Assembly: GCA_015847255.1 (NCBI GenBank)
Contig: JADLZK010012615.1
Location: 62,001-126,000 of the forward strand
DNA from: Hyparrhenia diplandra
Lineage: Eukaryota > Streptophyta > Magnoliopsida > Poales > Poaceae
Length of the DNA stretch: 64,000 bases
Direction of reading: 5' to 3'
In this document: positions 19,932 to 32,649 of the stretch, one piece after another
Layout: each line of letters starts with the position of its first letter
Numbering within the stretch: position 1 is the stretch's first letter
Notes under the pieces: generated by a model
Seen by the model: the letters and a program-made list of their open reading frames with translations, nothing else
The model's database searches: none
Told to the model about the DNA's origin: nothing
Translations under genes and position numbers: made by a program

Positions 19932-21405
19932 ATGGGGAACACCCTCATCAAGTGCTTCAGGGGAGAAGACGACGGTCACTTCCACGGGCGCAGGGACCGC
20001 TACCCCTTACTACCAGCCGCAATACTACAGCTACAGTGGTGGTGGTGGCGGTGATCCACATCCACCGCCCGCTGCTCCTCGGCCTCATCAGCAGGGTCAG
20101 CAGCAGGCCCCCATGGTTTCGTCACCTTCACCCCCCTCACGCAGACGCAGGTTCGAATACACAATTCCACATCCAGTAACATCCAGTAACAATTCCACGG
20201 CAGTTGGTAGTTGGTTTGGTACAATCTTTTCACTTGGATGTTGGCGTGATATTGGGTAATTTTCGGCTGCAGGCTGCTGCTCCCAACACCGGACACCAGC
20301 AATGGAGCAATGGGGTTCACGACAACAGAAGGGTGGCTTCTCAGTATCAATCCAAGTGAGACGCCGCTCTCGCTCTGTTTTTACTTGATTCCTCTGTTTT
20401 TATCTTGCAATAGACAACTAGCTCATTTCGCTGTCTATCCTTGCCCACAGCACGGAGGACATCGACGAGTCATCAGCCGAGGGCGTGTGCAGCGCCAAGA
20501 GCTACGCCAAGGCGAACCCGCTGCTGATCCAGGTGCAGGTGCAGGGAACCACCAAGAGGTTCTGGCGGCTATCCGACAAGGCCACGCGAGTCACCCGAAA
20601 GCTCGCGCTGATTCTGAGGAGCCACCACGCCGTCGGCAAGCACCTGGCCGCCCCTCTCCAAGTGTCCAACGTCTGGATCGGGAGCAGCACCGGCGGCGTT
20701 GTCAAGCTAAGAGGAGTTAGCTTCACCGACAAAGGCTTCGGCGTCGACCGCGTCAGGGACGACTACAGGCACCTCTCAAGGATCCTCCTAGCGATCCTCA
20801 GAATCTCCTCCGGTGGTGGTGGTGGCAACGCCGCCATCGCCAGGCTGCTGCCGCCGGACTACCGCGAGTTCCTCGCGCTCCTGAGGAGCGACACCCTCAC
20901 CATGGACGACGAGTTCCTCATCGTCAACAACGCCGCGTTGCTGCCCATGAAAAACCGGTCAACTTTCTGAAATTAAGGACAAAAAGGAACTATTTTTTTG
21001 GAAAAAAACAAGAACAAGTGTGAAGTGAGTACTTGTGTTTGCAGCACGGAGGCCTTCCTGATGCTGCACGACAGGATCGTGAAGCACCTCGGGCGGACGG
21101 ACAGGGCGAAGAAGAGGAGGATCCTCTCGGGGCTCCCCTACGAGAGCGACTGGCTGCAGACGGCCAGGGCGAACACGCGGATCAACCAGTGGGTGGTGAA
21201 CGTGCAGCACGAGTACAAGAGGACGCAGTCCGACCTGCTGCGGCTCAACAGGAACGTGAGGAGCCACCTGCATGACCACAACGACGACGACGGCATCGAG
21301 GAGGTCCTGTACTGTGAGTGGCCTGAGCTTCTCATGGCCATGGTGAAGATGCTGCACCTGGAAGGCGAGCTCGAGGCCACTGACATTGAGAACAAGTTCG
21401 GCTAG
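19932..21405 (+). CDS. Possible KEN-domain-like (IRE1/RNase L-type) protein, four exons
   Basis: Predicted exons: 19932-20150, 20273-20356, 20451-20957, 21045-21405; introns are GT/AG. The N-terminus starts MGNTLIKCFRGEDD, then a Tyr/Gln/Pro/Gly-rich linker. Exon 3 carries FWRLSDKATRVTRKL and DYRHLSRILLAIL, resembling a reduced kinase C-lobe without visible HRD or DFG motifs. Exons 3-4 carry AALLPMKNRTEAFLMLHDRI and LSGLPYESDWL, then YCEWPELLMAMVKMLH, resembling the IRE1/RNase L KEN fold. A ribonuclease role is inference only; catalytic residues were not verified. Two opposing C-run indels (20003-20006 one C too many, 20108-20112 one too few) must be corrected to keep exon 1 open. It could be an uncharacterised grass protein. 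Confidence 0.55.
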
Positions 21406-22340
21406 CTAGTCATTGTGTTCCTGTTGCAGGTAGCTCTGCGTTTGATGCGGCGGTTGTCAAGCTACTGTTGGTTCGTCTTTGATGGCAATGGGGTGGGATG
21501 CTACCTGGTTTATGTAATGTAATTGCCTAGTTATTTCTTAGATTAGGTTCTCCCGACTTGGAGGCAAAAGGCTTGATAGAGAAAAGCTAGATGACAATCG
21601 GTTGTTTCGCTTCTATCTGTCAACAGGATTTGTGGCCGTCCGATGGTGTCGCCTAGTGGGCCGTGGCCGTTCGATCTTGTCTCGCTGATGCCCCTGCTTC
21701 ACCTTGAAGGCCCTCCGCCCCGCCTCCGTCGCTCCAATGCCATGGCTCGAGCCTCAGCGGTCAGCGCGGTGTCGTTCCTCCCGACGGTGGCGTCGGGGAG
21801 TCAACGATGTTGGGTGTTGGGACATGTCCCGGACCCCGGCAAATGGCGGAGGTGCTACCTGAACTCCAGCATGACTAACTGCTCGCCTTGATCTCTAAGT
21901 TTCCTACAGGTAGGCAAGTCGTCACGAGGTGAGCGGAGGTCCTGGCCTCCGCTGTTCGGGCACTGTAGTTTCCTTCACCCTTCGTCTCGGATGAAGGTCA
22001 CCCGTGCGAAGGCCCAGAAGGCGGAGGCTTGGAAGAGTTCCTTGGCTAGGGGTGGAGCTTACGTCTAGCGAAGTAGGGCTTCTCTAAATAGGTGGCCACA
22101 CTCCAAGCCCAGCAAGAAGGCGGTTTTCGAGATGATAAAGACAATCAAGCCCCTAGAGGCGTGTGAGATCGAATAGGGGCATCTGTGGAATATGCCAAGG
22201 GTAGATATGTAAAGTAACATTCTCTGTTTACGACCAAGCTTAGCAGAGAAGGCGGTTTCAAGGTTGTTAGAATAAACATTTATATCTCTTGAGGAAGATG
22301 TTGTGTGAGAGCAACACCTTGAAGAACTCCTCAATATGAT
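21406..22340. other. 3' flank and unassigned sequence
   Basis: 3' UTR of the KEN-like gene, then CG-rich DNA (21640-21900) and a stretch leading into the minus-strand gypsy fragment. No coding feature is supported. Confidence 0.4.
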
Positions 22341-23257
22341 TCAGGTGCTCAGTCCAGGTTTACTACAGATCAAAATATCATCAAAAAAAACCAGAACAAA
22401 TTTGCGGAGGTACGGTCCCAAAATATCATTCATTAGGGCTTGGAAAGTGAAATGGGCGTTGAATAAGCCGAATGGCATGACCAAGAATTCAAAGTGACCG
22501 TGGTGCGTTCTAAAAGTTGTTTTCTCGATGTCTGATGGATGCATGCATACTTGATGGTAGCCTGAGCGGAGGTCTAATTTACTGAAGAATTGCGCTCCTT
22601 GTAGTTCATCCAATAATTCTGCAATGACAGGTATATGAAACTTATCTTTAAGAGTATTATCATTGAGTGCTCGTGGTCCACCTGTAATCGCCAAGTTTTG
22701 TCCTGCTTTTTTTTAACCAATATAACAGAGAAGAGAATTATGAGGTGTTGTATCTGATTATACCTTGTGATAGAATGGTTTGGCCTTCGTCTTTCCAACT
22801 CATTTTTTCTCGAACGGGGATAGCAAGTAAGGTCTAACAACTATAGGTTGAGTTGGGTCCTGTAGGTGAATACGGTGGTCGTAGTGTCGCTGGGGAGGAA
22901 CACCTGAAGGCTCTCCGAAGAGGCCCTAAATTTCTGTAGGAGGGGTTCCATTGGCGTATCACAGGAGATTGTATGAATACCTGGAGGAAGGTCTTCTCCT
23001 TTGGATAGACCGGTCCAAATGATCGTATTGGTATTTGCTATGATTTGGAAATTATCTATGATTTGTATTTTCTAGATCACCGATATGATTTGTATTGGTG
23101 AACCAAAATGCTTGGTAATTGCTGCTAAAAATTGATGCCATGTTGGGTTGCCTAATTCCTTTTCCTAACGGATAAACCCGGTGAGTGCGTTCCTTGGAGG
23201 TGGAACGAGGCTAACCGCATCGATAAGTCTCCCTTGCCTCCTGGGCCAGATTTTTTT
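22341..23257 (-). mobile_element. Ty3/gypsy fragment with internal deletion (gag to RT)
   Basis: Minus-strand frames encode gypsy RT: LNDNTLKDKFHIPVIAELLD, FFSKLDLRSGYHQ, HHGHFEFLVMPFGL and the FFDDILI active site (22341-22840). Upstream (about 22850-23250) is sequence matching the protease/gag part of the larger gypsy copy at 26-27.5 kb, with a large internal piece missing. A relative of that element, decayed. Confidence 0.8.
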
Positions 23258-24438
23258 TGTAGAGCCAATGAGTAGTGTCGTGGTCGTGTACCACGGTCAC
23301 AGTAACCGACTGGCTAATGTGTGCAACGATGGCCTAGCTCAAGAACAATGACACGGAGGATTATACTAGTTCGGGGCTACCGAGCTTCCTAGTCCGGTGT
23401 GTGGCACTATCGAGGCTCAAAGCGCTCGTGATCGGGGCGAATACAAGGCGGGCGAGAGGGAGATGAGCTCCCAAGTCTCAATGGTGCGAATGTGATCGGG
23501 CGGTGTGTGTGTGTGTGTGCGCTTTCTGTGTGCAAGAGAGCTTGCCCCTCTCCCGGTGGCCGAGCCCTCCCTTTTATAGTTACAAGGGGAGCTCATAGGG
23601 GTCGCCGAGCGGAGGACCTAAAAATAGAAGGAATACAAGTCTCGGGGTGAAGAGGGAAAAGTCTCTCCGCAATGTCGGGCACGCCCGGGCTGTCCGGCGT
23701 CTTGGCGTGCCCGCCGCCCTACTTCTGGCACGCCGCCGGTCGCCGTGGCGTAGTAGTAGAGGCGGCTCCGGTATCCGTCGGAGTGCGTATGGGCGTCGAA
23801 CTCGGGCTCGCTGGTCGGCGGGGAGGGAACAATGAGCTCGTCCCACCGCCGCCGTACTCCCTGCGCCATCTCGTCCGTCGGGCAGCGCCCGGTGTCCGCG
23901 TGGTGTGGTCGTAAGGCGCCGCCGTGCCTTAAATGTCTGAACTTGGTGCCGCAGGGAAATGTGTGGCCAGGAGAGCTCGATGGAGAACTCGACTTCGTCC
24001 GCCCGAGGTTATTCTTGTCGCGTAGTGGTTGCCCCTTGTGCCTGTCATCATTTGGCGTGGTCGACAGCCCCATGCCGCGCGTGTCGTCGACGATCTTGCG
24101 CAGCGGATGAGATCCGGTCATAGGTTGCGGCGCCGGCCGCATAGCTGTGATTCTGAATCCTAATCATCGCGTCCCGGATTCTCCCGACCGCCCTTGGATT
24201 TGGCGGGGAGCTCATTCGAGACGGAAAAAGAGCTTGTTGTCGAGGGCGGAGCTCGTTATATCTCCGCGCTCCTCGGGGGCTCGTTCGAGGCGGAAGTTTT
24301 CTGCGGGACGAGCTCGAGCTCGTCCCGGGGCCTTTTGCGTCCCGCGAGTTCTCGTTCGAGACGGAGATGTTCTCGTCGGGTCTCGGCTTTATCGCGGGTA
24401 ATATCCCATCGCCGACGAGGCGTGCCCTCCTTCTAACA
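23258..24438 (-). repeat. Probable gypsy-type LTR
   Basis: On the minus strand it begins TGTTAGAAGGAGGGC and ends GGCTCTACA (TG...CA). A TATA-like CTATAAAAGGGAGGGC near 23563-23578 is followed by a CACACACA tract and a U5-like region, as in grass LTRs. It lies between two gypsy fragments. The 5-bp flanks (TTTTT and CTTTG) do not match, so it is not a simple solo LTR; recombination or deletion is likely. Confidence 0.5.
23501..23520 (+). repeat. (TG)n microsatellite
   Basis: Perfect TG dinucleotide run followed by CGC, within the LTR-like sequence. Confidence 0.8.
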
Positions 24439-27400
24439 CTTTGTTAGGGACGGATTGGGATGATTGACTTGGTCCTTTGGTTTGTCACCAGTCAAGCGGC
24501 ATAGATACATTGTAATAATTTTGTTGACTACCTCAACCTGTCCATCCGCTTGAGGATGATAAGTCGATGTTGGTGATAAAATAATGTTGGATAGTCTGAA
24601 AAGCTCTTGCCAAAATTGGCTCATGAAAATCACATCTCGATTACTCACCACAGATCTTGGCAAACCATGTAATCTAACAATTTCTGAGAAAAATTTCTGA
24701 GCTACCGGGGTTGCTTTGGTATGGGTGAGAAAGAGGTATAAAGTGAGCATACTTGGATAGACGATCAACAAGCTGTTAAAATTACCGATTTAGTGCCAAC
24801 TCTCGGAAGAGCTTCAATGAAATCCATTGAAATATCCTCCCAAATCTGTTCGAAGGCGGTAAAAGGTGAAGAAGTCCATCCGGATGGAGATGTTCGGTTT
24901 TGTTGCGTTGGCATACTAAGCAATCATTCACAAAGTTGGTAACAATGCGTTTATCATTTTTAACAAAGAAGGTCTGACGAAATCGGTGCAATGTTTTATG
25001 TATTCCCTCATGAGCTGAATCATGAATTGCATGGAGAATGGTCTGGAGATGTTTGGATGATTTTGAAAGCCATACCTTTTTGTTAAACAAAATCAATCCA
25101 TTGCAAACTTCCCATCTTTGAGTCCTTACCATTGATTATAGAATCAATAAGGATTATGGTTTTTCTCATCGAATGCAATTTCCTCACGTAGGCGATCAAA
25201 TAAACCCGGTTAAATTTCTAAAATAGCCATTATAGAGGATTCCTCTCGAGTTCGATGAGATAATGCGTCGACCACCACATTGGATTTACCCGGTTTGTAT
25301 TCCACGGTGAAATCATAGCCAAATAATTTGCTAACCCATTAATGTTGAGGAACTATAGACAGACGTTGATCTAAAATGTATTTAAGCGTAATGATCGACC
25401 TTATAATAAAGGGCGGCCCAGAGAGATACGATCGCCAATGTTTGGCTTGTTGTCACCAGTCCTATGAGTTCCCTTTCATAAGCGGCTAACTTTTTGTATT
25501 TGTCGGGTAAGCGTTTGCTAAAGTAAGCTATTGGACCATTACCCTGATGCAAAACAGCTCCCATACCTGTACCAGATGCATGACATTCTACCACAAATAA
25601 TTTATTAAAGTCCGGAAGTTGAAGAACCGGTGGCGATGATAATGTCCTCTTAAGATGCTCGAAGGCTGTTGTAGCTAAAGGTGTCCAACGAGAATGAGTC
25701 CTTTTTAAGAAGATACGTCAAAGGACGTGCAATTGTACCATAATCTATAATAAATTTTATGTAGTAACCTGCGAGTCCCGAAAAACCTCGCAGTTCACGG
25801 AGAGTTGTAGGTAGCGGCCAAGCGATCCACGCCTCAATTTTCTCGGGATCAACGACCACTCCAAAGATCCGATATAATATGTCCCAAATAACCCAATTAC
25901 GATTGATCAAAGAGGCATTTAGATTTCTTTAAAAAAAATATTATGAGATGCTAGTACCTTGAAGATCTCTTCCACATGGGAGAGATGCTCGGACCAAGAT
26001 TTTCTGAAGATCAGGATATCATCAAAGAAAATCGCATGCAATTTTCGAAGGAACGGTCCCAAAATATCATTCATCAAGGCTTGAAAGGTGGAAGGTGCGT
26101 TGCATAAACCAAATGGCATGACCAAAAAGTCAAAGTGTCCATGATGTGTTTTGAAAGTTTGTCTTTTCGATATCCGGAGGATGCATGCATACCGATGATA
26201 GCCCGAGCGCAGATCTAATTTGGTAAAGAATTTAGCACCTTCTAATTCATCCAACAATTCAGCAATAACCGGTATTGGAAATTTGTCTTTTAAGGTATTA
26301 CTATTGAGCTCCCGATAATCAACACAAAATCGCCAAGTCTTATCATGTTTCTTGACAAGAAGGAAAGGTGATAAAAAGGCGAAGTGCTATACCGGATGAT
26401 ACCTTAGTGAAGCATCTCGAGCATTGTCGTTCCAGTTCATTCTTTTGTATCGAGGGTAACGATAAGGACGAACAACGGTTGGCTGCGTGGGATCCTTGAG
26501 ATGAATTCTATGATCATAACGCGGCGAGGTGGGAGTCTGAAGGTTCTCTAAAAAGTTGTCGAATTTGCATAATAGAGGATCCATTGGCACATTAGGACAA
26601 AGTATATGAATACTGGGTGGAGAATTTGTTTCTTTAGAGAGGTTTGTGCCATGTGATCGTTTGTCCTTTTCGCGAACTTCATAATGAGTTTATTGAAATT
26701 CCAAACAATATTTCCCAAGGAACTCAGCCAATCCACACCCAAAACAACATCATAGCCTCCCAATTTAATCTTTGAAGAAATCTGCTTTGAAACTTTCAAA
26801 GTAGCAATAGAAAATTCAATATCATTATACCTCCCAACATTTGTTATATGTTGTCCATTAGCGACAAACAACCTTGAGGGGACGATGTAAGGAAGAACTT
26901 TGGAGGCCCGATTTTGTAGCCAAATCGAGTCCAAAAAATTATGTGTTGAGCCAGAATCCAATAAAGCCAATAAATTGGTGCCATTTATATTGATAAGTAA
27001 TTTCATGGTCGGATAAGTAGATATGCCGGTTAACCCATGAACCGATATTTGAACATCCGAATATCCTTTGATGCGTACCTTTAAGGTATGTCGACGTGAT
27101 GCGGTATAGAGACGCGTCTAGCCTGTGCTATGGCGGTCTCGATATCGTGGTTGGTGTAGTTGGACGCCGATCCGAATCGAGAGGTGCTAACCAAAGAATA
27201 TAAAGCATAGCCTGCTTGTTTGGGGAGAGGTGTTGTACCTTATTCGGCGTTCTTTGTGGAATGTATTTGTGTACTGTCCAAATCTCCCGATTTGGCGTGA
27301 TCTTTGTCGGATCACCAAGATGATTATGTAGTGGGGTTCCAAAACGTTTGGTAATAGCTGCAGAAAATTCTGGCCAAGTTGGTTGACCCACTTCATTTTC

Positions 27401-27640
27401 CCAACGAATAAACCAAGATAATGCGTTCCCTTGAAGATGGAGCGAAGCGAGTCAGATCCGATCAAGTATCAATAATTCCTTGAGCGAGAAAAAAAATTTA
27501 TCGCACTTATACGATAATGAGAAGGGTCACCCTTGCCATCATACTCCGGAAAAAATAATTTAATATTATTGCTGGTCCGTGCGGGATTTTCTAGCAAGAA
27601 TTTAGGTGGAGATTCTCAGTAGGAATTTCTCCGGAAATTT
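24439..27640 (-). mobile_element. Ty3/gypsy retrotransposon body (gag-pol, decayed)
   Basis: Minus-strand order 5' to 3' is as follows. Gag C-terminal half about 27640-27128 (FFPEYDGKGDP, WVNQLGQNF, KRFGTPL). Protease 27006-26548 (LLDSGSTHNF, DVVLGVDWL). RT about 26540-25919 (LDELEGAKFFTKLDLRSGYH, FLVMPFGLCNAPSTFQ, FFDDILI). RNase H about 25910-25382. Integrase zinc-binding region 25132-24782 (CLVCQRNK). Integrase core 24771-24439 (VSNRDVIFMSQFWQELF, STYHPQADGQ). The integrase C-terminus and 3' LTR are lost at 24439. Each domain is in a separate frame with stops, so it is inactive. Confidence 0.9.
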
Positions 27641-27720
27641 CGTATCAAATTCTAGATGAAAATTCGGATGTCCACTAGGCTGCGAGAATTGAGGAATCGG
27701 AGGTGCGGCGGATGGGGGGC

Positions 27721-30700
27721 TGTAATAGAACCTCCTAAATTACAGGGCCCACATGCACTTATCATTGTCATTAAGACCTCTGATCATTATGCACGAGTTC
27801 CCAATAATCTAGAAAGTGCTATTAATCTTCCGAACAGGATCTCATTAACAAGTCACCCAAGTATTACAACACTTTATTCAAAAATACATCAAAGTAAACG
27901 GCGGAAGGATTACATAACCATAATTTTACAAACCATTTGTTCAAATAAATAAACTTAAGTAACACTATTACAAGCCCTGGAATTATTGGAGTAACATTAT
28001 ACATATAATACACCGACAACCCCGCCCGAGGGTTCAACTCTACTCGTCATCTTCCTCTGGTACACCGTCATGCGGCAGGGACCAAAACAAGCCTGCTCAT
28101 GACCTGCTCCTGCAACAAGGGTCAAAGAACCCCGAGTGCGGGAGTACTCAACAAGACTTACCCGACCAAGAAAAGAGGAGAAGACTCGGGAATCTTTGGT
28201 CTTAGGAGTCAAGGTAAAGGTGAAGCAAGAATCAAGAATTCTTTTTGCGGAAAAGCTTACTATAAGTGAATCCTTACTTTCAATATTTTTAATTCAGATT
28301 AGTAGCTCATATACTCTAGGTTATCCTATTCTAGAGCAAACATATTTTTCTTATTCCAACTCTCTTTCCTCAAAAACATATTCCATCATTTACTACGATG
28401 AAGGTCAGGGAATCGGGTCTCCATAACCGCGAAGCAACGGCGATTCATGAACCGATTATACCCGGTGGGGATCCCTAACCACACGACATATGTAGCACTT
28501 AAGCTTGCATATATCAACCCTCACTCAGTTCGTCCAAAAGCGGATTTGGGTCCATCGCCACCCGAGAGCACAGTACTCCACCTCCCTACCCCGTCCTAAT
28601 GACAGTTTGACCAGTAGGGTGGGTACATGCTACTCCCGCCATCTCTCCACTCCCAGTGCGCGGTTGTCCGTTCCCGATTTGGCACACCCCCGAGATCAGG
28701 CTTACCGGGGCATGTGGCCAGTTAGTTTCGTCGACTGGGGTGTTGCCGCCAGCGAGCGTGCCATTGACCAAAAAGGTCTCGGGCGCAATATGCGTTCAAA
28801 ACGCCCGATTTCACTCGGGCCAAACAACGGACGGTCCTTAAGCGACCAACACGGGACAAGCACAGCTAGGTATCCCGCCGGCTTTCAACCTACGTCCCGT
28901 CCGATCTCAAATTCATCACTACATCTCTTTCTTTTCCAAAAACAGGTACCATCTTCTCAAATAAAACATTTTGATGAAAAAGCTTAACTAATTAAGCAGG
29001 GCTAAGCATCACTAAGCATTTTCGAAATGAAACAGGTTATCAAGGATGGTATTGAAATAAACAAGGATGGTAATGCAGCAATTAGGTTATCACTCAACTC
29101 CTAATTACTTAATGCAATAAAGCATAAACAAAAGTGATATAAGCTTTTAAAATATCAAGGAAAGGGTTTAATGAACCGGGGCTTGCCTTCGTTGACGGAA
29201 TAAACTAGTTCTTGAAAAACCCGGAGAAATCCGAACACGCTTCCACTTTGGATAAAGAACCTCCTCGGGGACCGGCTCGAGACTTGACACTCTCGATCTC
29301 GTTCACTACACGAAATAATGTATGCCTCAACATGATGCCATATATTTAAATATGATGCTTGCGGGTGCATGAAATGATAAGTAACTTGAATACGACTTTC
29401 CTTAACGATAAAGTTGCAACCCAACAAAACCAACTTGTTGAACTACTCTACAAGATATCATCACCATTGCCTAAGGAGTTCTCCAGGACCATTTGATTAT
29501 GGTATGATCCAAGATTCACAAAACAACCCAAAAGTCACACAAAAATCTAAATTATTTGACACTAAACAATTTATAAACCACATGAAATAATAGAGCATAA
29601 GATAGAAAATAATTTGAACATTTCAAAACGACTCTAAACTTTTTATACAAGTAGGACACATCATAAAAACAGTACCAAATAAATTTTCATGATTTTTGAA
29701 TAAATATTTTATTTTCTAAAAATCATAGAAGATGCATTTTTCAATTAAAGATTGTATTTTTAAATCATGCAAGAACTATTCAAAACCTAAGTTTCAAATT
29801 TTTCATGGGTAGACATACTCATAGGAAGGTTCTACAAAAATTTTTAGAATTTTGAACAAGTATATGAATTTTTATATGAAAATCACAAAATTGGACACTA
29901 TTCAAACAAAGGAAATTGAATAAACAATTTTAAAACAAAACCGCCTTCGGGCGAAAGTGGCCCGGCTCGGCCCCACACGTGGCAGGCCGGCCCGTGAGCC
30001 AAAAAGCGGCCCACGGCCGGGAGCAGGACTCCCGCCGTTGGCCGGCGACCATCGGGCGGTCGGCCGGCGATTTCGCCGGCGAGTGAGGTCTCGGCGGCAC
30101 GCGGTCTTCACCACTCGACTCCTCTCTCTCTCGCGAGCATGCCGGTGCCAAAACCTGCACCCAAGAGTACGGCGGCACACTTGCCGGTGGCCATGGCGGC
30201 AGCGGCGAGCGGCGACGGGCGGCAAGGCTCGTCGGGCCTTCTTCGGCGGCGGGGACGCGGGCGAGTCGGCCGCGATCGGGCGAACCGGGCCCTCGTCTAA
30301 TCGAACCTAAACGACTCCTCCACGGGCGTGGCGGCCTATCAGCGGCGGCGCGGACACGGGGCGGAGCTCGTCGGCGACGGCGTTCCGGTGACTACGGTCC
30401 GAGATATGGAAAACGATCGACATGGCATGACCATAAGCTCACCCGAGCCACGGTGCTCCGCGTCGGTTGAGGCTAGGGACGGAGTGGAGGTGGTTGGACG
30501 GCGGTGGACGGCGGCGGCGCTCCCCCGATGGCAAGGTCGGCGTTCCGGCGAGTCGGGGGGCAAAGACAAAACGGTCGAGCCGACCATGACTACATCGTCG
30601 GCGATCCCAAATCACTAGCGGGTTGTTCAAGAAGTTCACGAGCGAGCCGACCACGGCGAGATGACTCGCTGGGGGGGGGACCGTCCGTGAAGAAGACGAC

Positions 30701-31689
30701 GGCGTGACGGGACGTCTCCGACGACGAAACGGGACGCGGGCTAGCTCAAACTACAGCGCAACAAAGTTGCGATTCAGATGGCAACGTTGATTGGGTGAAT
30801 TGGGCTCGGCGGCGGCGGCAAAGGAAAGGGGCGAGGAGCGGTTTCCGGCGGCGGTGGAGGAGAAAGAAAAGACGACGACGGCGTCGACTTCGCGTTTTAT
30901 AGGGCATAGGAGGGCTAGACAGGTGGACGGCGACGTCGCGAAGGTGGGCAGGTGGCCAGCAACGCGGCCGGGCTCGCGAAGACGCGAGGCGTCCACGGCG
31001 GCGCTCCGGCGACATGCCGGTATGGAGGGAAACAAAGTGAACCCCTCGCTTCACTTTGTAGCACTCTAAACCCTAACTTTTCTGAATTTGATCAAATTCT
31101 CCCAAATTTGAACTGAACTCGAAAAACTCCAAAAAGCAACTTGGCCTAATTTTTCAAGATCTACAATTTTCACAATTGGAAGATTTTCAAATTCGGCCTC
31201 TAAATATGACTTTTTGAAATGGGGTCAAAAAGGGATAAATTTGAATTCAAAATTACTTTAAAATTTATTTAAAAACTTCAAAAACTTTGTACACCTCTTT
31301 TGTACATCAAAACAAGATCTACAACTTGGCTTTTGGAAGTTTTGGCAAATTTTGCTTAGATTTTGAATTATAGAAAAGGGGGTAAAAGAGGGAATAGGAA
31401 TTTGGGTTTTGAAGCTCAATTCAAATTTGAATTTGATTCAAATTTCAGATTCCCAACCTATACTATCAAACCATCATCCAACAACACATTTAGGATCAAA
31501 ACATAAATTCAAAATTAAATCACTCTAAAATTCTTAAGCACAAACAATTCCTTTAAATATAAACTTATTTTAATTCAATGCAAAATTTTAAATTCTCTAC
31601 TCATGCATGCTTTACAATGATCATGATGACATGACATGTTTTAGTAACAATAACACCGGGGTGTTCTGGGGGGCTCATCGGTGTCTACA
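27721..31689 (-). mobile_element. Probable ~4-kb solo LTR nested in gypsy gag
   Basis: On the minus strand it starts TGTAGACACCGATGAGCC and ends GGTTCTATTACA (TG...CA). A strong TATA-like CCCTATAAAACGCG near 30894-30907 is followed downstream by a CG-rich transcribed-like region (29930-30890) and an AT-rich tail. Long LTRs of this composition are typical of some grass gypsy families. It interrupts gag: the start of gag lies right of 31689 and the rest left of 27721. The target duplication is not clean (GATG near both edges). CG-rich open frames at 29902-31069 are not believed to be genes. Confidence 0.6.
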
Positions 31690-31866
31690 GATGAAGAAAG
31701 CGTTTGGAGGGCGGAATGTACTTAGGCGATGATGGGGCTGAATTTGCCTCCATGGCTTTGGCCTCCATGGGCTGCGATGTAGTTGTCGATGATCTTTGTT
31801 GACCTCCTCCATGATGGATCTGCTCCCGTTGAAGGCTATTGGATCGTCCGGTCTTGGATACCAATC
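31690..31866 (-). mobile_element. gypsy gag start and primer-binding site
   Basis: Minus strand: directly after the LTR comes GATTGGTATCCAAGACCGG, a TGGTAT-type primer-binding site. It is followed by a short gag leader and the frame ending SSPKYIPPSKRF, where the 4-kb LTR intrudes. This links the 31.9-kb LTR to the gypsy body at 24.4-27.6 kb. Confidence 0.7.
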
Positions 31867-32262
31867 TGTCACAACCCGTTTTCCAGTCAACGTGAGAGGA
31901 AGAACGAGAGGCGTGACGTGGCAAGAATCGATGATGGTGTGGCGAAGATGACGGCGTGGGGGGCGGCGAGGGGCGGTGCGCTTGGCGCGGCGGCAAGCGA
32001 GGGCGGCGGCGGCCGTGGAGGTGGCGGTGGCGGCGCAAGAGGCTAGAGAGAGAGGGTAAAACCCTAATTATTTCTTTCTTGATTGTCTCACGATAGTTGC
32101 CCCCATATTTATATGAGGGGTTTACAATTGCTAACGGGCCAGGCCCATTAGTCTTTTTCTAACTCACTTTAATTTAATCTAATAATTATAATAATAAAGC
32201 TAAATAATAATTAAATATTCAGCCACTCCACTTATTTCGGGCGACTCCGACCGAGTCTAACA
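31867..32262 (-). repeat. gypsy 5' LTR (family A)
   Basis: On + it reads TGTCACAACCCG...GAGTCTAACA. On minus it starts TGTTAGACTCGG and ends GGGTTGTGACA, immediately before the primer-binding site. It contains CCCCATATTTATATGAGGGG (TATA-like) and CTAACGGGCCAGGCCCATTAG, shared with the adjacent LTR B. Confidence 0.75.
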
Positions 32263-32328
32263 AGCTCCTCCATGAACCGCTTACTCCAATTGGAAGCCAT
32301 CGGATCGTCCGGTCTCCGAATACCAATC
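32263..32328 (-). mobile_element. Leader/PBS remnant of a second gypsy element
   Basis: Minus strand GATTGGTATTCGGAGACCGG, then GATCCGATGGCTTCC: a second copy of the PBS-leader that normally follows an LTR, cut off by LTR A. Confidence 0.65.
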
Positions 32329-32649
32329 TGTCACGGCTCGTTTGACCGGTCAATAAGAGGGTATGACGAGGGACGTAACATGACTAGAAGAGGGGGGCGC
32401 AAAAATTTGGGCGGTGACGGAGTGGAAGTTAAGAGTGAAGGTTATTAACCCTAAATTGTTCTTTTGATTATTACCTAAAGTCCGCCCCCATATTTATACG
32501 AGGATTTTACAAGTGCTAACGGGCCAGGTCCATTAGTCTTTCTCACTTACTCTAATTTAATAAATAGTAATACTAAATAAGAGCTAGTTTAATAATTAAA
32601 TATTCAGCTACTCTGCTTATTCCCTGGAACACATTTGCTGAGTGTGACA
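32329..32649 (-). repeat. gypsy LTR (family B, related to A)
   Basis: On + it runs TGTCACGGCTCG...GAGTGTGACA (321 bp). It shares CCCCCATATTTATA, GCTAACGGGCCAGG and AATTAAATATTCAGC with LTR A but is diverged. This shows that two related elements landed next to each other, one inside the other's leader. Confidence 0.7.

Noticed and set aside
23580..24436. Cluster of CG-rich frames on both strands
   Set aside because: Best explained as LTR sequence; frames lack domains and overlap each other.
29902..31069. Arg/Gly/Ala-rich frames of 70-117 aa on both strands
   Set aside because: Composition-driven frames inside the putative 4-kb LTR.
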